Shown here: one piece after another, positions 1 through 9,643 of the stretch
Layout of the letters: each line of letters begins with the position of its first letter
Numbering within the stretch: the first letter of the stretch is position 1
Assembly (NCBI RefSeq): GCF_007753095.1
Contig: NZ_CP036348.1
Span: 2,976,001-3,040,000, forward strand
DNA from: Rosistilla carotiformis
GTDB lineage: Bacteria; Planctomycetota; Planctomycetia; Pirellulales; Pirellulaceae
Reading direction: 5' to 3'
DNA length: 64,000 nucleotides
The notes under the pieces: generated by a model
Database searches by the model: none
Told to the model about the DNA's origin: nothing
Seen by the model: only the letters and a program-made list of their open reading frames with translations
Made by a program: the position numbers and the translations under genes

Positions 1-884
1 TTGAGCTGGGGATTCAGCACGAACAACAACATCAAGAACTGATCCTGACCGACCTGAAACATCTGCTCAGCCGCAATCCGTTGGCCCCCGCCTATCGCTC
101 GCTTCCCGATGTCGCCCAATCTTCCAATGGCAAGGCGGCAACAAATTCCGTGGCGACGGCGGCTCCGATTCGCTTTGTCGATTTCCCTGAACAGCTCGCC
201 TGGATCGGATACGACGGCGACGAATTTGCCTTTGACAACGAACGGCCTCGCCACCGCCAGTTTGTCGAAGCGTTTGGCATCGCCAATCGTTTGGTGACCA
301 ATGGCGAGTATCTGGAGTTCATGGAAGTGGGCGGCTACAACCGTCCGGAATATTGGTTGTCGATGGGCTGGTCGGCGGTCAGCGAAAACCGATGGCAATC
401 GCCGCTCTATTGGACGCAGCGCGATGAACGCTGGTGCGAATTCACGCTCGATGGGATCCAGCCGTTACAGCTCGACGCGCCGGTTTGTCACGTCAGCTAT
501 TTCGAAGCGGACGCCTACGCGCGGTTTGCGGGGCTGCGTTTGCCGACCGAAGCCGAGTGGGAGATCGTCGCCAGCCAGACGCCAGTCGAAGGCCACTTTG
601 CTGAATCGCTGCGCCTGCAGCCCGGCCCGGCCGCCGATAGCGGCCCGATCGAACAGATGTTCGGCGACTGTTGGCAGTGGACCTCCAGTCCCTACATCGG
701 CTATCCCGGCTATCGGCCTCCCAGCGGCGCGATCGGTGAATACAACGGCAAATTCATGTGCAACCAATACGTGTTGCGAGGGGGAAGCGTCGCGACCAGC
801 CGAACGCATATCCGGGCCAGCTACCGCAACTTCTTCCCTCCGCAAGCGCGGTGGCAGTTCACGGGCATCCGTTTGGCGAAGTAG
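1..884 (+). CDS. egtB: EgtB-type sulfoxide synthase, C-terminal part (5' end cut by window)
   Basis: The reading frame is open from base 3, so the gene starts outside the window. The first visible residues contain HEQQHQE, which fits the HX3HXE iron-binding motif of the EgtB DinB-like domain. The remaining ~265 residues form a formylglycine-generating-enzyme/SUMF1-like fold, with [10 protein letters not shown], a CWQWTSS segment and a late LRGGS. In this family the enzyme is a non-haem iron oxygenase joining hercynine to cysteine or gamma-glutamylcysteine for ergothioneine synthesis. The iron motif separates it from a sulfatase-maturating FGE, which lacks a DinB domain. An EgtD methyltransferase would be expected nearby but could only lie upstream of the window. 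The family call is firm; the exact thiol substrate cannot be read from this fragment. Confidence 0.88.
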   Translation, partial: ELGIQHEQQHQELILTDLKHLLSRNPLAPAYRSLPDVAQSSNGKAATNSVATAAPIRFVDFPEQLAWIGYDGDEFAFDNERPRHRQFVEAFGIANRLVTNGEYLEFMEVGGYNRPEYWLSMGWSAVSENRWQSPLYWTQRDERWCEFTLDGIQPLQLDAPVCHVSYFEADAYARFAGLRLPTEAEWEIVASQTPVEGHFAESLRLQPGPAADSGPIEQMFGDCWQWTSSPYIGYPGYRPPSGAIGEYNGKFMCNQYVLRGGSVATSRTHIRASYRNFFPPQARWQFTGIRLAK

Positions 885-1042
885 ATCCGCTTTACTCGAT
901 TTGGTTCGCAAGGGCCGTGAAAATCTCTCCGAGCCCACCCCAATGGCATTTGCGACACTATACTGTTGCTTCGGATTTGGCAGATTGCGGCATATGACCG
1001 TCGCAATCTTCCGATCGGCTTCCCCGTTTCTGACCTACCTCG

Positions 1043-4000
1043 ATGAACATGCTTGCGATGAATAGACTCTCCCTGCTTTCTGCCGTGCTGATGTGCTGCG
1101 CGGTCTTCCAACTCTCCGACGCAACCGCTCAAGGTTCCAAAAAACTTGCCTGGTTGAAAACCAAGCCGGAGGCGCAGTGGATTTGGTCTGAAGGGGAGAT
1201 CACCGCGCAGCAACCGATCTATGTCCGGAAGTCGTTCGAGATCACCGGTCCGGTGAAATCGGCGAAGGTCTTCACGACCTGTGACAACCGAATGACGCTG
1301 TGGATCAATGGCAAGGAAGTCGGAAAGAGTCCCGATTGGCCCAATCCCATCCACAAAGATGTCACCAAGCTTTTGAAGTCGGGACGCAATACCATCGCGC
1401 TCGCGGGGCAGAACAATGGTGGGACCGCGGCGTTGGTCTTCAAACTTGCGATTAATGCCCAAGAGAAGGCCGGCGCGCAAACCATCGTTTCGGATGGATC
1501 GTGGAAGCTTTCGAAGGCAGCACCCGCCGACGGATGGACCGACACCGCGTTTAACGATTCCGGATGGGCTGACAAGGTCAAAGTCATCCGGCCGCTTGGT
1601 GGTGCTCCTTGGGGAATTCCCGGTGCCAACGGCTCACCCAGCGCCGGTGAAGTCACTGCGCCGGAAGATCTGAATGTCGCTGACGGATTTGCTGTCGAAC
1701 TGATCTACACGGTTCCCAAAGACGAGCAGGGCTCTTGGGTCGTGTTGGACAAAGGGCCCGACGGTTCGCTGATCGCGTGCGACCAGGGAGGCAAAGGGCT
1801 CTATTCGATCCAGATCAAAGAATCGGCAGACGGCCCGCAAGCCGATGTGCAACCGATGAACATCTCCAACCCCAACGGCAACGGTACGCTGTCGGGAGCC
1901 CAAGGTTTATTGTGGGCGTTTGATGCACTGTGGTTCCACAAAAATGGAGGGCATCTGTATCGGATCACCGACAGCGATGGCGATGGCAAGCTGGACAAGA
2001 GCGAACAGCTGCCGAGCAAGACCGGCGGCGGTGAGCATGGCAACCACGCGTTGATCCTGAGCGAAGATGGCAAATCGATCTACATGGATGGCGGCAACCA
2101 CGCTCCGCTGCACGATGTCACTCGCCAGCGGGTGCAATCGTGGCAAGAGGATCATCTGCTGACGCGGATGTGGGACGCCCGTGGGCACGCTCGCGGCGTG
2201 ATGGCTCCCGGCGGATGGGTCACCCAGCTCGATCCCGTCAGCCTGCAACAGGAACTGGTCTGCATCGGTTTCCGCAACCAATACGACATCGCGATGAATC
2301 GCTTCGGCGACATCTTCACCTTCGACGCCGATATGGAATGGGATCTGGGGATGCCGTGGTATCGCCCGACGCGGATCTGCCATGTGGTCAGCGGCGCCGA
2401 CTTCGGCTGGCGAAGCGGAACGGGCAAATGGCCAACGTATTATGAAGACAGCTTGCCTCCGACGCTGGAGATCGGCCCCGGTTCGCCGACCGGAGTCGCG
2501 TCGGGCGTGGGAGCAAAATTCCCCGCGAAATATCAAGACGCGATCTTCGCGTTGGACTGGACCTTTGGAACGATCTACGCGATCCATCCGACTCCCGCAG
2601 GAGCCAGTTACACCGCGACCAGCGAAGCCTTTGTCACCGGCGTCCCGTTGCCAGTGACCGATGCGACCGTCGGCGTCGATGGACACTTGTACTTCACCGT
2701 CGGCGGACGCGGCACGCAATCGGGGCTGTATCGCGTGCGATACGTTGGCAACGAAAGCACCGTCGCAAATCAGACCGAAGCGTTGCCTAGCGACGTCGTC
2801 AAGGCACGTGCTATCCGCAAGCAGTTGGAAGACTTTCATGGGCGTCACGACAAGGCAGCTGTCGACACGGCGTGGCCACATTTGAGCAGCTCCGACCGCT
2901 TCATCCGAAGCGCCGCCCGCGTTGCGATCGAATCGCAGCCGACCGACCAATGGGCTGAACGGGCGATGAACGAATCCGATCCACAAGCTCGGATCACCGC
3001 CGCCGTGGCGTTGGCTCGCATGGGCGACGCCAAACTGCAGCAGCCATTGATCGAAAGCCTGTTGGAATTGGATCCCGCCAAGCTTTCCGTATCGCAAACG
3101 CTCGGAATGTTGCGCGCCTACGCGTTGACTTTCATTCGGATGGGCCGTCCGACGTCGGAACTCGCCGATCGCGTGATCGATCGTTTGAACCCGCATCTGC
3201 CGAACAAAAACGCAGACATCAACACGGAACTCGTCCGCGTCTTGACGTATCTGGAAGCGCCTCAGATCGTTGCCAAGACGCTGCAATTGATCGAGGATCG
3301 CGCGGCACCGGAGATTCCCGATTGGACGGAACTGGCCGACCGCAACGCTGGCTACGGCGGGACGGTTCGCGCGGTCTTGGAGAACCATCCGCCATCGCGC
3401 GAGATCGGGTATGCCTTGATGCTGCGGAACCTTCGCAACGGCTGGACGGTCGATCAACGCCGCAGCTACTTTGAATTCTTGAACGCGGCGGCGAAGGGAT
3501 CGGGCGGCGCAAGCTTCCCCGGATTCATGACGAACATCCGCGAGGAGGCGTTGGAGAATTCGACGAACGAACAACGGGCAGCGGTCGCCGATATCACGGG
3601 GGAAGATTTTAATCCCGTTCCCGATTTCGAAATCAAGCCGATCGAAGGTCCGGGGAGAAAGTGGACGACCGAAACCGCGATCCAACAGTCGGCGAACAAG
3701 TTCAACCAAGCCGATTTCGAACGCGGCCGCAGGCTCTATTTCGCAACCAGCTGTGGCAAGTGCCATCGCGTCGGCGGCTTGGGCGGCAGCATCGGGCCCG
3801 ATCTGACCAGCATCCGAAATAAGTTCGATGTTCGCTACTTGGTCGAACACATTATCGAACCGAGCAAGGTGATTTCGGATCAATACCAATCGTCGGTCGT
3901 GCTGACTCTCGATGGACGTTCGATCACCGGATTGGTCTCCGAGGAGGAGGGGAAACTTGTGATCTTCCCGGCCGACGCCAATGCCGACCCGGTGGTCGTC

Positions 4001-4156
4001 GATGCGGACGATGTCGACGAAGTCCGGCCTTCTCCTGTGTCGCAAATGCCGGTAGGCTTAATCGACGGCTTAAACCCCGATGAGCTTCGCGATCTGCTTG
4101 CTTATCTAATGAGCGGCGGCGATCCGAAGGAGACCAAAGTCTACGGAAAACGCTAA
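1043..4156 (+). CDS. PVC-type haem-binding CxxCH protein (sugar-binding-like, beta-propeller, HEAT, cytochrome c)
   Basis: A secreted protein of 1037 residues. A hydrophobic N-terminal segment ending near DATAQG looks like a Sec signal peptide. Residues ~35-160 resemble a galactose-binding-like sandwich with paired WIWSEG and LWINGKEVGKS segments. Residues ~220-560 resemble the sorbosone-dehydrogenase-type beta-propeller of planctomycetes. Residues ~590-800 are alpha-helical and HEAT-like. The C-terminal domain carries a c-type haem site, CGKCH at 904-908, and a late SQMPVGLI that could supply the methionine ligand. The family is expanded in Planctomycetota and is thought to oxidise carbohydrate-derived substrates in the periplasm; the substrate here is unknown. 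In-frame ATGs at 1043, 1049 and 1058 all leave the signal peptide intact. pckA follows 17 bp downstream. Confidence 0.85.
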   Translation: MNMLAMNRLSLLSAVLMCCAVFQLSDATAQGSKKLAWLKTKPEAQWIWSEGEITAQQPIYVRKSFEITGPVKSAKVFTTCDNRMTLWINGKEVGKSPDWPNPIHKDVTKLLKSGRNTIALAGQNNGGTAALVFKLAINAQEKAGAQTIVSDGSWKLSKAAPADGWTDTAFNDSGWADKVKVIRPLGGAPWGIPGANGSPSAGEVTAPEDLNVADGFAVELIYTVPKDEQGSWVVLDKGPDGSLIACDQGGKGLYSIQIKESADGPQADVQPMNISNPNGNGTLSGAQGLLWAFDALWFHKNGGHLYRITDSDGDGKLDKSEQLPSKTGGGEHGNHALILSEDGKSIYMDGGNHAPLHDVTRQRVQSWQEDHLLTRMWDARGHARGVMAPGGWVTQLDPVSLQQELVCIGFRNQYDIAMNRFGDIFTFDADMEWDLGMPWYRPTRICHVVSGADFGWRSGTGKWPTYYEDSLPPTLEIGPGSPTGVASGVGAKFPAKYQDAIFALDWTFGTIYAIHPTPAGASYTATSEAFVTGVPLPVTDATVGVDGHLYFTVGGRGTQSGLYRVRYVGNESTVANQTEALPSDVVKARAIRKQLEDFHGRHDKAAVDTAWPHLSSSDRFIRSAARVAIESQPTDQWAERAMNESDPQARITAAVALARMGDAKLQQPLIESLLELDPAKLSVSQTLGMLRAYALTFIRMGRPTSELADRVIDRLNPHLPNKNADINTELVRVLTYLEAPQIVAKTLQLIEDRAAPEIPDWTELADRNAGYGGTVRAVLENHPPSREIGYALMLRNLRNGWTVDQRRSYFEFLNAAAKGSGGASFPGFMTNIREEALENSTNEQRAAVADITGEDFNPVPDFEIKPIEGPGRKWTTETAIQQSANKFNQADFERGRRLYFATSCGKCHRVGGLGGSIGPDLTSIRNKFDVRYLVEHIIEPSKVISDQYQSSVVLTLDGRSITGLVSEEEGKLVIFPADANADPVVVDADDVDEVRPSPVSQMPVGLIDGLNPDELRDLLAYLMSGGDPKETKVYGKR

Positions 4157-4173
4157 CGATTGGATTGACGGGC

Positions 4174-5763
4174 ATGACCACGATCGACCTGAAGGAACTT
4201 GGGATCACAGTTCAAGACATCAAGCGCAACACAGCACCGTCGGAACTGTATGAAGAGGCGATTCGACGCGAACCGGGGACGACGATCTCCGATCTGGGAG
4301 CGTTGATCGCCTACTCGGGGACAAAAACAGGTCGCTCCCCGTCGGACAAGCGGATCACCCGATCGCCCGAGGCGGAGGATGAAGTCTGGTGGGGCAGCGT
4401 CAATATTTCGCTGGAGAAGCACAGCTTTGAAGTCAATCGCGAGCGTGCCAGCGATTACCTGAACACCCTCGATCGGTTGTACGTCTTCGATGGCTACGCC
4501 GGTTGGGATCCGAAGTATCGGATCAAGGTTCGCGTGATCTGCGGGCGGCCCTACCACGCGTTGTTCATGCACAACATGCTGATTCGGCCGACGCAGGAAG
4601 AGCTGGCCGATTTCGGCGAGCCCGATTGCACGATCCTCAACGCCGGTGCCTTCCCCGCCAATCGCTACACCACCGGGATGACTTCCAAGACCAGCGTCGA
4701 TCTCGACCTGGCGAACCGCCAAGTGGTAATCTTGGGGACCGAATACGCTGGCGAGATGAAGAAGGCTGTCTTCACGCTGATGAATTATTTGATGCCCAAG
4801 CAGGGCGTCTTGTCGATGCACTGCTCGGCCACCGTCGATCCCGAGCGGACCCATTCAACGATCCTGTTTGGCCTGTCGGGAACCGGAAAGACGACGCTGT
4901 CGGCCGATCCGCATCGCTTGTTGGTCGGCGACGATGAGCACTGTTGGTCCGACGACGGCGTCTTTAATATCGAAGGGGGCTGTTACGCCAAAGCGATCTA
5001 TTTGACGCGCGAAGCCGAGCCGCAGATCTTCGACGCGCTGCGTTTTGGCGCGGTGCTGGAGAACGTGGTCTACGACAAAGCCGATCATCACGTCGATTTC
5101 GACAACACCTCGATCACCGAAAATACGCGAGGCGCTTATCCGATCGAGTTCATCGACAACGCAGCAATCCCCTGCGTCGCGCCCCATCCGACCAACATCA
5201 TCTTCCTGACGTGCGACGCCTTTGGTGTCCTGCCGCCGGTGGCCAAGTTGACCGCTGAACAAGCGGAATATCATTTTATCAGTGGTTACACCGCCAAAGT
5301 GGCTGGAACCGAAGTCGGCGTGACCGAGCCTCAGGCGACGTTTTCACCCTGCTTCGGCGGGCCGTTTTTGGTGTGGCATCCGGGGAAATATGCCGAACTG
5401 TTGTCAAGCAAGATCGCTCAGCACAACGTCAACGTCTGGCTAATCAACACCGGCTGGACCGGCGGTGCTTACGGCACCGGATCGCGCATTCGACTGAAAC
5501 ACACCCGCGCGATCATCGATGCCATCCACGCCGGCTCTTTAAACGACGCCCCAACCAGCACCGATCCGTGGTTCGGATTCCAGACGCTCCGCGACGTCCC
5601 GGGCGTGCCTGAAGAGATCCTCGCGCCGCAGTCGACCTGGAGCGATCCGGATGCGTATGACCAAACTGCAGCGAAGTTGGTCGAACTGTTCCGCAACAAC
5701 TTTAAGAGCTATGAATCGGGCGTCCGCGCCGATGTCCTAGCCGCCGGCCCCTCGCGAAAATAG
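4174..5763 (+). CDS. pckA: ATP-dependent phosphoenolpyruvate carboxykinase
   Basis: A 529-residue protein of normal length for the ATP-type enzyme, which converts oxaloacetate plus ATP to phosphoenolpyruvate, CO2 and ADP in gluconeogenesis. The kinase P-loop GLSGTGKTT lies at residues 233-241. It is followed by the metal/substrate segment DDEHCWSDDGVFNIEGG and the adenine-side segment SGYTAKVAGTE. The early TGRSPSDKR matches the oxaloacetate-binding region. The ATG at 4174 was preferred over an in-frame TTG at 4165, since it gives the usual N-terminal length. The gene starts 17 bp after the cytochrome-propeller gene, so the two may share a transcript. A short hairpin follows the stop codon. 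Confidence 0.97.
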   Translation: MTTIDLKELGITVQDIKRNTAPSELYEEAIRREPGTTISDLGALIAYSGTKTGRSPSDKRITRSPEAEDEVWWGSVNISLEKHSFEVNRERASDYLNTLDRLYVFDGYAGWDPKYRIKVRVICGRPYHALFMHNMLIRPTQEELADFGEPDCTILNAGAFPANRYTTGMTSKTSVDLDLANRQVVILGTEYAGEMKKAVFTLMNYLMPKQGVLSMHCSATVDPERTHSTILFGLSGTGKTTLSADPHRLLVGDDEHCWSDDGVFNIEGGCYAKAIYLTREAEPQIFDALRFGAVLENVVYDKADHHVDFDNTSITENTRGAYPIEFIDNAAIPCVAPHPTNIIFLTCDAFGVLPPVAKLTAEQAEYHFISGYTAKVAGTEVGVTEPQATFSPCFGGPFLVWHPGKYAELLSSKIAQHNVNVWLINTGWTGGAYGTGSRIRLKHTRAIIDAIHAGSLNDAPTSTDPWFGFQTLRDVPGVPEEILAPQSTWSDPDAYDQTAAKLVELFRNNFKSYESGVRADVLAAGPSRK

Positions 5764-5784
5764 CTCTCATCGCCGCGAATGCTC

Positions 5785-5803
5785 CGCTGGTGTAAAGCCA
5801 GCG
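5785..5803. terminator. Hairpin after pckA (6-bp stem)
   Basis: CGCTGG and CCAGCG flank a 7-base loop 21 bp after the pckA stop. There is no T-run, so it may be a repeat-derived hairpin and not a true intrinsic terminator. Confidence 0.35.
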
Positions 5804-6180
5804 ATTGGGCGTGGCGACGACATAAGAGAAGCGTTGGGAATCTGAAGAAGGCTTGTCACGGATCTTTCAACGAGCGAACGCCTCGTCTTCGGGGCGGCTT
5901 TCAATCGGTGGTCGATAGGGTTGGGAACGCACTGGCAATCGTTGGGCTGGAAATCCGTCCGTCCATCTCCCGGGGAGCGTCCCATCTTTCGGTGCTGGGG
6001 CATTTGACGTAACCCGCGCTGCACGCGATATCATCGCTGTAAATCAGAGGCTCAAAAGATTCGCAGGGTACACGTGGGGGCGTCCTCATGGCGTTCACAT
6101 CCATGATCCGCATTGGCGTTGTACAGCTGGTATACTGGCGGTCCCCGTCCCGACCAGCTCACACCCGCCGGAGAACCAAC
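5804..6180. other. Intergenic stretch without a supported gene
   Basis: No reading frame here has a convincing start, ribosome-binding site or protein-like composition on either strand. The first ~220 bp are rich in short GC palindromes and may be one of the degenerate intergenic repeats found elsewhere in the window. The final ~100 bp should hold the promoter of the sialidase gene, but no clear -35/-10 pair was identified. Confidence 0.4.
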
Positions 6181-7359
6181 ATGATGGATCCCATTTCCCG
6201 CCGCACGTTATTAGCCGCCTCGGCCGCTGGCGTTTTAGTCAGCCAAACCGGGCGACTGTTTGCCGCCGATGAAGCCTCAGGGATCGATGTCGATCCGATT
6301 CGCACGATCAGTCTGCAGCGCGATCGCTACCATGGTTGGCCGACGCTGCTGCGGACTCGCGACGGCGAACTGTTGGTCGTTTGTTCGGGCGGCCGTGACA
6401 GCCATGTCTGTCCGATGGGACGCGTCGAACTGATTCGATCCGGCGACGACGGAAAGACATGGACGTATGCCCGAACCATTTTGGATGGTCCGCTGGACGA
6501 TCGCGACGCCGGGATCGTGGAGACAGCGAAAGGGACCTTGTTGGTGACCACGTTTACTTCGATGGCCTACCAACCGAATTACGAAAAAGCGGTTGCGGCC
6601 GCCGAAGCGGGCACTCCGTATCCGTTGTCGGGAGCTCAATTGGAACGCTGGAAGGGAGCTCACCGACGTGTTGCCGAAGGAGAACATGCATCGCATCTGG
6701 GATGTTGGATGATCCGCAGCGAGGATGGTGGGCTGAACTGGTCTCCCGCCTACCGCGTTCCGGTCAACAGTCCTCACGGGCCGACCGAGCTGCGCAGCGG
6801 ACGCCTGTTCTACGCAGGCGTTGCGCTCTGGGAAGAAGGCCGGAAAGTTGCCGCCTACACTTCCGATGACGACGGTTTGACGTGGCAATCGATCGCTGAT
6901 ATTCCAATCCGCGATGGCGACCAAGGTTCGCAATATCACGAACTGCACGCCGTCGAAGCGGCCGACGGACGATTGATCGTTCAGATCCGCAATCACAACA
7001 AGACCAATAACCGCGAGACGCTCCAAACGCATTCGACCGATGGCGGCAAGACCTGGACCTCGCCTGAGCCGATCGGCGTCTGGGGCCTGCCGACGCATCT
7101 GCTGCGTTTGTCCGACGATCGGTTGTTGATGACCTATGGCCATCGCCGCAAGCCGCTGGGAAATCAGGCTCGGATCAGTGACGACAACGGCGAAACATGG
7201 TCGCCGCCGATGCTGATCCAATCCGACGCCAGCTCGGGCGATCTCGGCTACCCTTCGACCGTCGAACTGGCACCGGGATCGTTTGCCACGGTCTGGTACG
7301 AAAAACTTCCCGACAGCTCCAACGCACAACTGCGCTTGGCCACCTGGCGTCTAAAATAG
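6181..7359 (+). CDS. Tat-exported sialidase/BNR-repeat family protein
   Basis: A 392-residue protein with a twin-arginine signal (SRRTLLAASAAG) and a cleavage region near LFAADE. The rest is a six-bladed propeller of the sialidase superfamily with several Asp-box motifs: SGDDGKTW, SEDGGLNW, SDDDGLTW, STDGGKTW and SDDNGETW. Planctomycetes have many such proteins. They may be exo-sialidases or glycoside hydrolases on other sugars, or only carbohydrate-binding, so the substrate is open. ATGs at 6181 and 6184 both suit the Tat signal. The frame stays open upstream to 6088, but that would bury the signal peptide. It stands alone, with non-coding DNA on both sides. Confidence 0.85.
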   Translation: MMDPISRRTLLAASAAGVLVSQTGRLFAADEASGIDVDPIRTISLQRDRYHGWPTLLRTRDGELLVVCSGGRDSHVCPMGRVELIRSGDDGKTWTYARTILDGPLDDRDAGIVETAKGTLLVTTFTSMAYQPNYEKAVAAAEAGTPYPLSGAQLERWKGAHRRVAEGEHASHLGCWMIRSEDGGLNWSPAYRVPVNSPHGPTELRSGRLFYAGVALWEEGRKVAAYTSDDDGLTWQSIADIPIRDGDQGSQYHELHAVEAADGRLIVQIRNHNKTNNRETLQTHSTDGGKTWTSPEPIGVWGLPTHLLRLSDDRLLMTYGHRRKPLGNQARISDDNGETWSPPMLIQSDASSGDLGYPSTVELAPGSFATVWYEKLPDSSNAQLRLATWRLK

Positions 7360-7390
7360 TGCGACACGCTCAGGATCGCTGAACCTGGAT

Positions 7391-7440
7391 TCCGGCGACT
7401 TACGCCGCCGGCACTTTTGTGTCGGCCTTCGGCCTCGGGA
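7391..7440. repeat. Double-hairpin dispersed repeat, copy 1
   Basis: Two palindromes lie in tandem: CCGGCGACTTACGCCGCCGG, then a GGCCTTCGGCC hairpin after TGTGTC. The same pair occurs in inverse orientation at 18809-18861. This marks it as a dispersed REP-like intergenic element and not a gene-specific terminator. Confidence 0.65.
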
Positions 7441-7447
7441 CGCAACG

Positions 7448-7470
7448 AGGGGACAGGCGTCAAGCTCGAG
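7448..7470 (+). repeat. GGGACAGG-type dispersed repeat, copy A
   Basis: AGGGGACAGGCGTCAAGCTC is closely related to copies at 9553 and 11087 (GGGACAGGyrTCAArytCG). Only the core is conserved here; the longer CGACACCTTTAC extension of copies B and C is not evident. It lies directly after the double-hairpin repeat. Confidence 0.6.
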
Positions 7471-7931
7471 TATCTGCGACACGTCAATAATTGGCAGTTA
7501 CGCAATACACGTCCCAGCTCCGTTCTGGCCACTCTTCCCGCGAGCAAGCGGTTCGGAAGCATCGTGGCAAGTTTTCAGAGAATCTGCATCCGGCTACATG
7601 CCTTCACGACAATCGACGCGACGTAAGCCGCAATTTTGTTGGAAGCGAGTGGAACCATGAACACGCCCGAAGGGCACCGCCGGACAGCCATCGTTTCACA
7701 ATGTATTGGCTGTTTTTTCCATCAGCCGGAGTGGTATCCAGCCGCCGACGGCAATCATGGTGAAAGAATGTTGCATTGCCACTGGCGGTGATTTATAAAA
7801 ACACACGCCCCCCAGTTGTGGTGTTTTCCGCGATGTCGAACCCAGCGACCTGGTGCATCATCGATCCCGATATCTCCACGCCGGCTGTGGTCCGTGTATT
7901 CGCAAAATGAAGATATTAGGAGGGGGGGCAG
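7471..7931. other. Intergenic stretch without a supported gene
   Basis: No convincing coding frame was found on either strand. Composition becomes AT-richer from ~7780 (TTTATAAAAACACACG), which could include a promoter for the downstream pair of frames. A strong purine-rich ribosome-binding site, AGGAGG, ends the stretch at 7918-7923. Confidence 0.4.
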
Positions 7932-8081
7932 ATGAGCTGTCTTGAATGTTTGAACGTTGGGCATCCCAATATTGCAGCCACCCTTTTACCGAGCTCAGGT
8001 CGTTGGTTTAGCTTCCTTTCGCTACAACGTCGCGTATTTGGGAAATCCCCCCGCAGCAACAGTCAACTTTGCGAGGAATGA
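7932..8081 (+). CDS. Small ORF (49 aa) translationally coupled to the next gene
   Basis: An ATG lies 8 bases after a strong AGGAGG. It opens a frame of 49 codons whose TGA stop (8079-8081) overlaps the ATG of the next gene (8078-8080) in an ATGA junction. The peptide begins MSCLECLNVGHPNIAA, has a basic Ser/Arg-rich C-terminus and matches nothing I know. The ribosome-binding site and overlap are the only evidence. It could be a genuine small protein or a leader whose translation delivers ribosomes to the downstream gene, which has no good site of its own. Codon use is not clearly like that of neighbouring genes. Confidence 0.4.
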   Translation: MSCLECLNVGHPNIAATLLPSSGRWFSFLSLQRRVFGKSPRSNSQLCEE

Positions 8082-9388
8082 CCATGGTACTTCCCCAATG
8101 GATCACCAATCGTCCATCGATGGCGACAATCTTGTCGATTTGTCTGGCGACACAAGCCGTTGCGGCTGAACTGGATAAAACAATAGTTCCCGATCGCGAA
8201 CTTGTTCCCATTTTGAAGTCCTCCTCGGAAGGTTTTCGAAATCGCTCCACGCGCAAACCCGTCATTTACGACTTACGCGCCCAAACCGTACTCCCGGATA
8301 TCAAGACATCGCAAGGAAGGGTGCTTCTGCGCAACGTCATCTCGAGAGACGAGTCGAATAAAGAGGTCTATGAACGTAGCCGCGATTATGAGTCGTCGAT
8401 CCAAGCTTTGAATCGTACGCAAATCGAAGCAGTCACTTTAACAACTGCTGAGGCGCTGCTCGATGTACTCGCCTACGATGAAGTCGATTATCGCAATTTA
8501 GGCATCAACATTCTTTCGTATTCTGTGGAGATAGTATCAGCGCAGCAAAAGTGCTTTTACCGGCTCGATAAATTGATCGATGCGCAAAGCGACGCGTTAC
8601 TCAAGCAGATCGAGATGGTGGAACAAGTCGAATCACATTTAGTGTCCCGCAGCTTAGCTAAAGGATTGACGTTTGGAGAAGTGAATAAGCCGTTCGGAAA
8701 AATTAAAGAACTTTTTACCGTCTCGCGTCCCCCGGCCAAAACGCATCAGAATGGTGACTTTACGGAATTTAGAGCGTTTCGATGTAACCATCCCCTACAC
8801 AATGTTTGTGCAATCGTCGATGTGCACTGCACGGACGAATTGGTTTCGGGAGATTTTGATTCGCGCGAGTTCACCGAAATGATGAATGATATCCGGCCTT
8901 CTTCCAATGCTCAGTTGGATGCCTGGAAAACCGCGTTGGGGTTTGCATCCCCATTACAGAAACGTGCTAAGTTCTTGCAGGCCTATTCCAAGGCGACAAA
9001 GCGACATGTCTATTACTTGGGAGATATTAGTAAAAACGATTCCTTCGAAATACCGTTGCTACCCTGTGGTGAGCTCGTTGGAACCGCGCTCTTCTTTAAA
9101 GTTTCGTTTTTTTCCGACGAGTGTGTAGCCCAACAAGTCTTTGAGTTTCAACGCAATACGATTGAAAATGCGATCGCAGAATTCTTGTCGCGGGATGAAC
9201 GCGAGTCGCGGGCAAATGCGGAAGAGGTACAGATCAAGCGTCTACGAGCAAAGCGCGCGGTCGATATGCGCGTTAAAAATCAAAGAAGGTTTGAAAGTGC
9301 AATGAGCTCGGTTGCAAGTCAGGTTGCTAGCCAGCAAGAGAAGAACAATCGGATGTCCGCTGGATGGCGGGGATTGTCTGTACCGTAG
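8078..9388 (+). CDS. Hypothetical secreted protein, unrecognised family
   Basis: A 436-residue protein I do not recognise. The first ~35 residues, with a hydrophobic run ATILSICLATQAVAA, could be a Sec signal with a long n-region. The C-terminal ~60 residues are charged and probably coiled-coil (Glu/Arg/Gln-rich, ending in a Ser/Gln-rich tail). Codon choice and base composition are visibly more AT-rich than in surrounding genes, which suggests recent acquisition or relaxed selection. ATGs at 8078 and 8084 are possible starts; 8078 overlaps the stop of the small upstream ORF. Dispersed repeats lie on both sides (7391-7470 and 9552-9600). No catalytic motif could be picked out. Confidence 0.7.
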   Translation: MTMVLPQWITNRPSMATILSICLATQAVAAELDKTIVPDRELVPILKSSSEGFRNRSTRKPVIYDLRAQTVLPDIKTSQGRVLLRNVISRDESNKEVYERSRDYESSIQALNRTQIEAVTLTTAEALLDVLAYDEVDYRNLGINILSYSVEIVSAQQKCFYRLDKLIDAQSDALLKQIEMVEQVESHLVSRSLAKGLTFGEVNKPFGKIKELFTVSRPPAKTHQNGDFTEFRAFRCNHPLHNVCAIVDVHCTDELVSGDFDSREFTEMMNDIRPSSNAQLDAWKTALGFASPLQKRAKFLQAYSKATKRHVYYLGDISKNDSFEIPLLPCGELVGTALFFKVSFFSDECVAQQVFEFQRNTIENAIAEFLSRDERESRANAEEVQIKRLRAKRAVDMRVKNQRRFESAMSSVASQVASQQEKNNRMSAGWRGLSVP

Positions 9389-9551
9389 GACGCTTATGTG
9401 TTGGGGGCACTTTTCTAATCACGTTGGAGTCGCGGTTGGCAACTGATAGGCTTTCCCTGACTCGGCTCCACGCTGCGGAATCATCGGGAACGCAGTAGGA
9501 AGGCAGCCGTTGTGATAGATGAAGAAGTCGCCGCATCGTAAACGGGCAACC

Positions 9552-9600
9552 TAGGGACAGGTATCAAGTTCGAGTGAAGGTCGACACCTTTACCGTCGGG
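9552..9600 (+). repeat. GGGACAGG-type dispersed repeat, copy B
   Basis: AGGGACAGGTATCAAGTTCG followed by GTGAAGGTCGACACCTTTAC. It matches copy C (11087-11131) over ~45 bp with only a few differences, and its first ~20 bp match copy A. It sits between the lower-GC hypothetical gene and the transporter. The rest of 9389-9643 shows nothing else. Confidence 0.65.
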
Positions 9601-9643
9601 CGCCTGTGAATGGATGTCGACATTCCGCTCATGTTCGAGTCCG

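Noticed and set aside
1-884. Formylglycine-generating enzyme serving the sulfatase
   Set aside because: The preceding HX3HXE iron motif belongs to EgtB; true FGEs lack this DinB-like part.
1907-4045. 712-codon minus-strand frame opposite the CxxCH protein gene
   Set aside because: The plus-strand protein has a signal peptide, recognisable domains and a haem motif; the opposite frame is Arg/Asp-rich with no domain. High GC makes such antisense frames common.
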